DNA from: Blattabacterium cuenoti
GTDB taxonomy: Bacteria > Bacteroidota > Bacteroidia > Flavobacteriales > Blattabacteriaceae
NCBI RefSeq assembly: GCF_014252455.1
Contig: NZ_CP060245.1
Coordinates: 544,468-608,467, forward strand
Length of the DNA: 64,000 nt
Reading direction: 5' to 3'
Position 1 is the stretch's first letter. Every line of letters starts with the position of its first letter. A model generated the notes under the pieces. That model was not told where the DNA came from, made no database searches, and saw nothing but the letters and a program-made list of their open reading frames with translations. The translations under genes and the position numbers were made by a program. This document shows, piece after piece, positions 57,671-64,000 of the stretch.

Positions 57671-58548
57671 GAAAAAAAATTTATTCTTGATAAATAAAAA
57701 ATTAATATACCAAAAATAATACATGGAATGCTAAGCCATTGTCCAGTATTTAAATTAAATAAATGAATCATTTCTTCTCCTTGTGGTTCTTTTATAAATT
57801 CTAATAAAAAACGAGAAGACCAAAGTATAATAAAAAATATTCCAGATATATATCCAATATCTTTTTTAATATTTTTTTTTTTATATAAAAACCACAATAA
57901 TAAAAAAATACAAAAATAAATAATTGATTCATATATTTGAGTAGGATGTCTAGGAATTATATCTCCATATCCTGTATCCATTTGTATAAATTTGACAGAC
58001 CAAGGTAAAATTGGAATAGATGGTTTTCCTACTATTTCTGAATTAAAAAAATTACCTATTCTAATAAAAACAGCAGCTAATGTAACGACAATACATAATC
58101 TATCACAAATCCAAAAAAATGATTTTTTTAATATTTTTTTACTATAAAAAAAACTAGAAAAAATAATTCCTATAGTAGCTCCATGACTAGATAATCCTCT
58201 ATATCCAATAAATTCATATCCTTTTATCCTTCCTAATAAATAATGATTAGGATTTTCTCTTATAGGGAGAATAGCTTCTATCCAATGATCATAAAAATAT
58301 GATAAATCATAAAAAAAAACTTGTCCTAATCTAGCTCCTATAATAGTCCCTAAAACGGTATATATAAATAGAGAATCTAAATATTCTTTAGGAACATTAT
58401 CAATTTTATAAATCAATTTCATAATATACCATCCTATAATAAAAGAAATAATAAACATTAAACTATAAATATGAATAGATATTCCTTTACCTAAATTAAA
58501 TTTATTTATAGGATCCCAATTAATATAATTTAACATAAATAAAATCAT
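57667..58548 (-). CDS. lgt: Prolipoprotein diacylglyceryl transferase
   Basis: Integral membrane enzyme that attaches diacylglycerol to the lipobox cysteine of prolipoproteins. Seven hydrophobic segments are visible. The family signature is RIGNFFNSEIVGKPS (about residue 165), with RGLSSHGATIGI (catalytic region) and RHPTQIYESIIYF. Starts at 58548 or 58536 (MLNYINWDPI) are both possible; the latter fits the family better. About 290 residues. It lies between yidD (six bases) and the DUF192 gene (four-base overlap). Confidence 0.94.
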   Translation of the reverse strand: MILFMLNYINWDPINKFNLGKGISIHIYSLMFIISFIIGWYIMKLIYKIDNVPKEYLDSLFIYTVLGTIIGARLGQVFFYDLSYFYDHWIEAILPIRENPNHYLLGRIKGYEFIGYRGLSSHGATIGIIFSSFFYSKKILKKSFFWICDRLCIVVTLAAVFIRIGNFFNSEIVGKPSIPILPWSVKFIQMDTGYGDIIPRHPTQIYESIIYFCIFLLLWFLYKKKNIKKDIGYISGIFFIILWSSRFLLEFIKEPQGEEMIHLFNLNTGQWLSIPCIIFGILIFYLSRINFFS

Positions 58549-58554
58549 AAAATT

Positions 58555-58773
58555 TTATTTAATTGGATCATATCCTTTATTTCCCCATGGATGACATCGG
58601 ATAATTCTTTTAAAAATCATAAAAAAAGCTGTAATTATATTGTATTTTAATAATGATTGTTTCATATAATTTGAACAAGATGGAATATATCTACAATTTT
58701 TTCCTATTAAAGGAGATATTCCTTTTTGATAAAAAAAAATACCACTTAAAATAAAAATTTTTAAAAATTTCAT
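58555..58773 (-). CDS. yidD: Membrane protein insertion efficiency factor YidD
   Basis: A 72-residue protein with an amphipathic N-terminal helix (FLKIFILSGIFFYQKGISPL) and the family's cysteine pattern CRYIPSCSNYMKQSLLKYN, then ending IIRCHPWGNKGYDPIK. It assists membrane protein insertion, usually next to rnpA and yidC; here it has moved beside lgt and acnA, an arrangement also plausible for the phylum. Confidence 0.94.
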   Translation of the reverse strand: MKFLKIFILSGIFFYQKGISPLIGKNCRYIPSCSNYMKQSLLKYNIITAFFMIFKRIIRCHPWGNKGYDPIK

Positions 58774-58778
58774 ATCAA

Positions 58779-61043
58779 TTAATTATTTTTTTTCATAAAG
58801 TTTAAAAAAGAACCATATTTAAACCATTGAATTTGTTTATTATTATAAGAATGTTGAACAATTATAGTTTCTGAACTTCCATTATAATGAATTATTTTTA
58901 CAAAAATATTTTTTTTTGGACAAAAATCTTTTATATAAAAATGGAAAATATCATCTTCATGTATTTTATCATAATCAGATTTATTTAAAAAACTAACAGC
59001 CAAAATACCTTGTTTTTTTAAATTTATTTCATGTATTCTTGAAAAAGATTTAACAATTACGGCAATAACACCTAAAAAACGTGGTTCCATTGCTGCATGT
59101 TCTCTAGAAGACCCTTCTCCATAATTCTCCTCTCCAACAATTATACTAGATATTTTATTATTTTTATATAATTTTGCCGTTTCAGGAACAGACTCATAAT
59201 TTCCTGTTAAAAAATTTTTTATATAATTTGTTTTATTATTAAAATAATTAACAGCTCCAATTAATAAATTATCAGAAATTTTTTCTAAATGTCCTCTATA
59301 TTTTAACCATTTACCTGCCATAGAAATATGATCAGTAGTACATTTTCCTTTTACTTTAATTAAAAGCCTAACATTTAATAAATTTTTTTTATTCCAAGCA
59401 GGAAATGACGACAAAACTTGTAATCTTTCTGAATGAACATCAATATCCAAAGATAAATATCTTTTTTTTTTATTATTATCATTTTCATATCCTAATTCTT
59501 TTAACTTTAAATTTTTAAAAAATGGAGTATTTTCAGATATAGGTTTTTCAAATTTTACATATTCTCCTTTTTCATTTTTTAATTTATCTTTTATAGGATT
59601 AAAAGTTAATTTTCCAGAAAATATTAAAGCAGTAACAATTTCAGGAGAAGCAATAAAAGCATGAGTATTTGGATTACCATCATTACGAGATAAAAAATTT
59701 CTATTAAAAGAATGAATAATGGTATTATTTTTTTTCATATTTTGTTTTCTATCCCATTTTCCAATACAAGGACCACAAGAATTGGAAAATATTTTAGCAC
59801 CAAAATCTTTAAAAATAGAAATAAATCCTTTTTTTTTTAAAAAATTATTAATTATATTAGATCCTGGTGTAATTAAATATTCAGATACAATTTTTAATTT
59901 TTTTTTTTTTGCTTGTTTCAAAATAGATATTGCTTTTGAGAAATCTTCATAAGAAGAATTTGTACAAGAACCAATTAACCCTACTTTTATTTTCACTGGC
60001 CAATTATTTTTTTTTATTTCCTCTTTCATTTTAGATATAGGAATAGCACGATCAGGAGTAAAAGGCCCATTAATATACGGTTCTAATGAACATAAATCTA
60101 TTGTTAATACTTGATCATAATATTTATTTGGATATTCATATACTTCATTATCTGCTTTTAAAAAATTATTTATTGTATCAGAAATTTTAGATATTTTTTT
60201 TCTTCTACTTTTATATAAAAAATCTTTCATAGATTGATCATATGGAAATATAGATGATGTAGCACCTAATTCAGCTCCCATATTACATATAGTTGCTTTT
60301 CCTGTACAAGAAATATTTTTTATACCTTTTCCAAAATATTCAATTATACAACCTGTAGCTCCTGAAACTCCTATCATTCCTAATAATTTTAAAATTATAT
60401 CTTTAGGAGAAGTCCATCCATTTAAATTTCCTTTTAAATGAACTCCAATAATTTTAGGAATTTTTAATTCTAAATAAAATCCAGATAGTAATTCTACTGC
60501 ATCTGCTCCTCCTATTCCTATAGCTAACATACCTAATCCTCCTGCATTAGGAGTATGAGAATCTGTTCCCACCATCATTCCTCCAGGAAATGCATAATTT
60601 TCTAAAATTATTTGATGAATAATTCCAGATCCAGGATTCCAAAATCCTATTCCATACTTATTAGATGCCTTTTTTAAAAAATTATAAACTTCTTCATTAT
60701 TTTTTATAGATTTTTTTAAATCTATTTTTGATCCATCTTTCGCTTGTATTAAATGATCACAATGTATAGTAGTTGGGATTTTAGCTTTATTTTTTCCAGT
60801 TTTCATAAATTGAAGTAAAGTCATTTGTGCTGTAGCATCTTGCATAGCTAAACGATCTGGTAAAAAATTTAAATCATATTCATTACGTATATAATATTTT
60901 TTATTTTTATTAATTTTAAATAAATGTGCATATAAAATTTTTTCTGAATACGTCATAGGACGTTTGATAATATTTCGAATTTTATTAATTCGAAATTTTA
61001 AATGAGAATAAAAATTTCTAATAATTTCAAAATCAAATATCAT
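58779..61043 (-). CDS. acnA: Aconitate hydratase, mitochondrial-like type
   Basis: Fe-S isomerase of the TCA cycle (citrate to isocitrate). At 754 residues it belongs to the mitochondrial-aconitase-like class common in Bacteroidota rather than the roughly 890-residue AcnA or AcnB. Motifs: LPDRLAMQDATAQMTLLQFM, VGTDSHTPNAGGLGMLAIG, the cluster cysteines in LIGSCTNSSYEDF and SNSCGPCIGKWDRK, NRNFLSRNDGNPNTHAFIAS, and the swivel-domain EENYGEGSSREHAAMEPR. It is probably cotranscribed with the esterase (four bases upstream) and yidD (five bases downstream). Confidence 0.96.
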   Translation of the reverse strand: MIFDFEIIRNFYSHLKFRINKIRNIIKRPMTYSEKILYAHLFKINKNKKYYIRNEYDLNFLPDRLAMQDATAQMTLLQFMKTGKNKAKIPTTIHCDHLIQAKDGSKIDLKKSIKNNEEVYNFLKKASNKYGIGFWNPGSGIIHQIILENYAFPGGMMVGTDSHTPNAGGLGMLAIGIGGADAVELLSGFYLELKIPKIIGVHLKGNLNGWTSPKDIILKLLGMIGVSGATGCIIEYFGKGIKNISCTGKATICNMGAELGATSSIFPYDQSMKDFLYKSRRKKISKISDTINNFLKADNEVYEYPNKYYDQVLTIDLCSLEPYINGPFTPDRAIPISKMKEEIKKNNWPVKIKVGLIGSCTNSSYEDFSKAISILKQAKKKKLKIVSEYLITPGSNIINNFLKKKGFISIFKDFGAKIFSNSCGPCIGKWDRKQNMKKNNTIIHSFNRNFLSRNDGNPNTHAFIASPEIVTALIFSGKLTFNPIKDKLKNEKGEYVKFEKPISENTPFFKNLKLKELGYENDNNKKKRYLSLDIDVHSERLQVLSSFPAWNKKNLLNVRLLIKVKGKCTTDHISMAGKWLKYRGHLEKISDNLLIGAVNYFNNKTNYIKNFLTGNYESVPETAKLYKNNKISSIIVGEENYGEGSSREHAAMEPRFLGVIAVIVKSFSRIHEINLKKQGILAVSFLNKSDYDKIHEDDIFHFYIKDFCPKKNIFVKIIHYNGSSETIIVQHSYNNKQIQWFKYGSFLNFMKKNN

Positions 61044-61047
61044 TTTT

Positions 61048-61827
61048 TTATATTTTATTTAAAGTTAAAAAATTATCAATTACTTTATAAAAATCTATAG
61101 GATTATCTATATGAATCCAATGTGATGATTTTTTAATAATTATTATTTCAGCTTTAGGAAAAAACTTTTTTATTAAAGAATAATCTTTATTCAGTATATA
61201 ATTGGAGTTTTTTCCCCGTAAAAATAAAATTGGATGGTTATATGTATTAGAATAATTTATTTTTTCTTGAATTAAATGAAAATAATTTTTTTCAATTCCA
61301 AATAAAAAAAAACGAAATGCTAATTTTCCATTTTTTTTTATAAAAGTAGATTTAGAAAAAAAAGATCTTATTTTAATATCTTTAATAAAAGGCTTTAAAA
61401 AATTATTAAGATCTTTTCTTGTGTTAATAATATTAAAATTTACATTTTTTAAAATTTGAATAATATTTTTATTATTATTTAATAAATAAGCTCTAGGAGA
61501 AATATCTACAATAATAATTTTTTTAGGAATCAATGGATAACTTAAAGAAAAATGCATTACTGCTTTCCCCCCCATAGAATGACCTAACATGATAATATTT
61601 TTTAATTTATAATGATTTATATATTTTAATATATCTTTAGATATAAGATCATAATTCATTTCTTTTGAAGAAAAACTATTTCCATGATTTCTTATATCTA
61701 CTAAATGTACTTGATAATTTTTAGAAAATTTTTTAGCAAAAGAAATCCAATTATCTCCATTTCCAAATAAACCATGAAAAACTAAAATAGGTAATCCATT
61801 TCCAAAAATTTTAGAATATAAAATCAT
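61048..61827 (-). CDS. Alpha/beta hydrolase, YbfF-like esterase
   Basis: A 259-residue serine hydrolase. It has VFHGLFGNGDNWISFAKKF (oxyanion hole), DIRNHGNSF, the nucleophile elbow MLGHSMGGKAVMHFSL (about residue 83), the acid near ILFLRGKNSNYI and the histidine in KKSSHWIHIDNP. It resembles YbfF-type acyl-CoA or ester hydrolases; the natural substrate is unknown. It lies five bases after pdxJ and four before acnA. Confidence 0.87.
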   Translation of the reverse strand: MILYSKIFGNGLPILVFHGLFGNGDNWISFAKKFSKNYQVHLVDIRNHGNSFSSKEMNYDLISKDILKYINHYKLKNIIMLGHSMGGKAVMHFSLSYPLIPKKIIIVDISPRAYLLNNNKNIIQILKNVNFNIINTRKDLNNFLKPFIKDIKIRSFFSKSTFIKKNGKLAFRFFLFGIEKNYFHLIQEKINYSNTYNHPILFLRGKNSNYILNKDYSLIKKFFPKAEIIIIKKSSHWIHIDNPIDFYKVIDNFLTLNKI

Positions 61828-61832
61828 AATTT

Positions 61833-62567
61833 TTAATTATCTTTTATATAAAATTGGTTAATTTTTTTTAAATACATTTGAATTGTCTTTTCTAATCCCA
61901 TATAAATAGAATCACTAATTAAAGAATGTCCTATAGAAACTTCAACGATATTTGGTATTTTTTTTATTAAAAATGAAATATTTTCTAAATTTAAATCATG
62001 TCCAGCGTTTATTAATAAATGATGTTTATTTGCTTCTTTTGCAGTAATAATATAAGGATTTATACTATTCAATTTATTATTAGCATATCCTAAAGAAAAA
62101 GGACCAGTATATAATTCTATTCTATCTGCACCTATTTTAGCTACAGATGAAACTAATTTTGGATTAGGATCTAAAAAAATAGAAGTACGAATTCCAATAT
62201 TTTTTAATTGATGTACTTTTTCAGTTAAAAAATTTTTATAACGAATAGTATTCCATCCTGAATTTGAAGTAATAGCATTAATTGAATCAGGTACCAATGT
62301 AACTTGATCTGGTACAACATCTAATACTAATTTCATAAATTTATCAATAGGATTCCCTTCAATATTTAATTCTGTGGTAATAATTGAATGAATATCATAA
62401 ACATCTTTATAAGTAATATGTCTTTCATCAGGACGGGGATGAAGTGTTATCCCCTGTGCTCCAAATTTTTGAACATCTATAGCAATTTGTAATAAATTAG
62501 GAATATTCCCTCCTCTTGCATTTCTTAATGTGGCTATTTTATTTAAATTAACACTTAATTTAACCAT
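61833..62567 (-). CDS. pdxJ: Pyridoxine 5'-phosphate synthase
   Basis: TIM-barrel enzyme joining 1-deoxyxylulose 5-phosphate with the PdxA product to give PNP. VNLNKIATLRNARGGNIPNL is at the N-terminus with the substrate-binding asparagine and arginine. GAQGITLHPRPDERHI, DQVTLVPDS, the barrel strand DRIELYTGPF, INAGHDLNLEN with the catalytic His, and EVSIGHSLISDSI follow. At 244 residues it is complete. With pdxA and pdxH it makes three steps of PLP synthesis encoded in this window. Confidence 0.96.
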   Translation of the reverse strand: MVKLSVNLNKIATLRNARGGNIPNLLQIAIDVQKFGAQGITLHPRPDERHITYKDVYDIHSIITTELNIEGNPIDKFMKLVLDVVPDQVTLVPDSINAITSNSGWNTIRYKNFLTEKVHQLKNIGIRTSIFLDPNPKLVSSVAKIGADRIELYTGPFSLGYANNKLNSINPYIITAKEANKHHLLINAGHDLNLENISFLIKKIPNIVEVSIGHSLISDSIYMGLEKTIQMYLKKINQFYIKDN

Positions 62568-62586
62568 TATAATTTATTGATAAAAA

Positions 62587-63804
62587 TTAGAAGTTACTTG
62601 AATAAGTTACTTGAGTAACTTTTAAATCAAATTCTTTAGATGCTGTTAATAAATGATCAAAAACACTAGCTTGTATTTCTTCATATTTTATAGATTCCGA
62701 TGTTTTTGTAAAACAATATAATTCTATAGGTAATCCATAAGGAGTAGGATCTAAATATCTTACCATTAAAGTTTCTGATTGAGAAATTTTAGGATGTTGA
62801 TATAAATACTCTAAAGCATATTGACGAAAAAGACCAAGATTAGTTAATCTTCTTCCATTAATATCCAAAGTAAGATCAATATTTTTTTTTTTATTAAAAA
62901 TTTCTATTTCTTTTTTTTTTTTATAAATATAATTTTTTATTAAATAAAAATTTTTAAAATTTTCTAATTTATCTGAATTACAAAAATAAAATGATTGAAT
63001 ATTAAATAATATAGATTTTTTAATTCTTCGTATATTTTTTTTACGCATTACTTCAAAATTAGTAACAGCTGTAGAAATTAAATCATATGTAGGGACACTG
63101 GTAATAGTTTTATCAAAATTTTCTATTTTTGCAGAAGTTAAATTAATTTCTCTCACAGTTCCTTCTATATTATATTTATGAATACCAATCCAATCACCTA
63201 CTTTAATCATTTTTGTTGAAGACATTTGTACACCTGAAACAAATCCTAAAATTATATCTCTAAATACTAATATCACAATAGCTGTTATAGCTCCTAAACT
63301 TGTTAAAACTGTAATAATATCATTTTTAGTTAAAATAGAAATAATAACTAAAACACAAAATATAATAAATATTATTTTTAATAATTGAAAAAAAGAACGT
63401 ACGGCTATTGTTTGATGATTATTTTCATTAGTAGTGATTTTCATTATTGAATTAATCACTCTAATTAAAAATTGTAAAATAATTAATACAAAAACAATAT
63501 CAAATATTTTTTTTATATAAAAAATAATAGTAGGATAATTTTCAAAAAAAATAGAAATAAAAATAAATCCAATAAATAATGTGAAACAATGAGCTAAACT
63601 ATCAAAAACTTTATTTTCATATAAAATATTATACCAATGAAAATTAGTCGAAATAACAATTTTCTTTCCTATAAAACGAATACTTTTATTAAAAATTAAT
63701 TCTAAAATAATTAATAAAATAAAAAATAAAAAAAATTTACTAATTAAAAATATAGTTATTGTTATCCATTTTTTTAAATTAAAATTATCAATCATTTCAT
63801 TCAT
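62587..63804 (-). CDS. ybdG: Mechanosensitive channel, MscS superfamily (YbdG/MscM type)
   Basis: A 405-residue membrane protein with about five hydrophobic segments in the first 190 residues. The pore helix and upper beta domain are typical: VLTSLGAITAIVILVFRDII, LGFVSGVQMSSTKMIKVGDW, GTVREINLTSAKI. The C-terminal third carries the YbdG-like sequence FRQYALEYLYQHPKISQSET, then YGLPIELYCFTKTSES and QASVFDHL. It releases solutes on osmotic downshift. It is the most upstream gene of the leftward group mscS-pdxJ-esterase-acnA-yidD-lgt-DUF192-suf. Confidence 0.92.
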   Translation of the reverse strand: MNEMIDNFNLKKWITITIFLISKFFLFFILLIILELIFNKSIRFIGKKIVISTNFHWYNILYENKVFDSLAHCFTLFIGFIFISIFFENYPTIIFYIKKIFDIVFVLIILQFLIRVINSIMKITTNENNHQTIAVRSFFQLLKIIFIIFCVLVIISILTKNDIITVLTSLGAITAIVILVFRDIILGFVSGVQMSSTKMIKVGDWIGIHKYNIEGTVREINLTSAKIENFDKTITSVPTYDLISTAVTNFEVMRKKNIRRIKKSILFNIQSFYFCNSDKLENFKNFYLIKNYIYKKKKEIEIFNKKKNIDLTLDINGRRLTNLGLFRQYALEYLYQHPKISQSETLMVRYLDPTPYGLPIELYCFTKTSESIKYEEIQASVFDHLLTASKEFDLKVTQVTYSSNF

Positions 63805-64000
63805 AATATAATAATATTTATTTCATAATAATTTGTAAAAAATTAGATCAAATTATCTATTATTTTTTAATAATTTTATCTTAAAAAAATTTTATATTTT
63901 TTTTATTTAATTGAAGTATAAAATAGATATTAATTTTTATTATAAATTTTCTTTGTAGTATAAAGAAATAAAAAAAATTCAATTTTTAAATTTAAAAATT
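63805..64000. other. Gene-free right edge of the window
   Basis: 196 bases upstream of the YbdG-type gene, almost pure A/T. I see no reading frame of note, no tRNA and no convincing promoter box on either strand. Confidence 0.6.

Noticed and set aside
59719..59952. Rightward 77-codon frame inside acnA
   Set aside because: Antisense shadow of the aconitase cluster-binding region.

Overview
The window is a stretch of a very AT-rich, gene-dense genome of a Bacteroidota (Flavobacteriia-type) obligate endosymbiont. The best match in gene content is Blattabacterium, the cockroach and Mastotermes fat-body symbiont; this is inference from gene content and family resemblance, since no search was run. 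Pointers are the Bacteroidota-type aconitase, the 463-residue arginine decarboxylase, the DUF2795 protein, the HsdR-N-domain protein, TAnnTTTG-like promoter boxes, few visible Shine-Dalgarno sequences, no mobile elements, lysine/asparagine/isoleucine-rich proteins, long poly(A) tracts and almost no intergenic space. Complete leucine synthesis, pckA, menD, SUF and vitamin B6 genes argue against the far smaller Sulcia or Uzinura genomes.

Layout. 1-4238: end of a pseudouridine synthase gene, aroQ, then the leftward group acpP-fabF-rnc-hydrolase-engB. 4336-9802: pckA and pdxA rightward, atpD-atpC leftward, ribF rightward. 9759-12471: a broken AddB-like nuclease gene. 12458-16739: leftward leuA-leuC-leuD-leuB. 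16880-24488: an unrecognised helical-repeat protein, tyrS, era, clpB, prfB. 24504-29925: speA-speB-cmk-fabG-menD. 29897-34042: sanA-like gene, secA, DUF2795 protein. 34206-41987: fmt, hup, pdxH, tRNA-Met, dnaN, pheT, glyS, trxB. 42044-47496: HsdR-N protein, gapA, lepA, tRNA-Arg, pth, sucD, fabZ. 47627-51723: a tiny membrane ORF, rpmH, an M14 peptidase, a CPBP protease, rnz, rbfA, two tRNAs, rpmA. 51746-57148: rplU and the SUF operon. 57173-63804: DUF192 protein, lgt, yidD, acnA, esterase, pdxJ, a YbdG-type channel. 63805-64000 holds no gene.

How the genes work together. Nutritional functions stand out: leucine (leuABCD), aromatic amino acids (aroQ), vitamin B6 (pdxA, pdxJ, pdxH), FAD/FMN (ribF), menaquinone (menD) and arginine to putrescine plus urea (speA, speB). 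Energy and carbon functions are gluconeogenic or TCA-linked (pckA, gapA, acnA, sucD, atpCD). The rest is translation, replication, secretion, fatty acid synthesis and Fe-S assembly.

The most striking signal is a set of five frame breaks in four genes (atpD, secA, dnaN and twice in the AddB-like gene). Each lies in or at a run of 8-12 A on the coding strand, and each is exactly repaired by one extra A. Restored lengths (502, 1090, 372 and 904 residues) suit the families. The candidates are homopolymer undercalling in the assembly, transcriptional slippage at poly(A), and -1 ribosomal frameshifting. Other structural oddities are a PheT without its tRNA-binding OB domain, a FabZ cut out of the Bacteroidota LpxC-FabZ fusion, a sanA-like gene without a usual start codon, and convergent gene pairs that overlap at their 3' ends in seven of ten cases.
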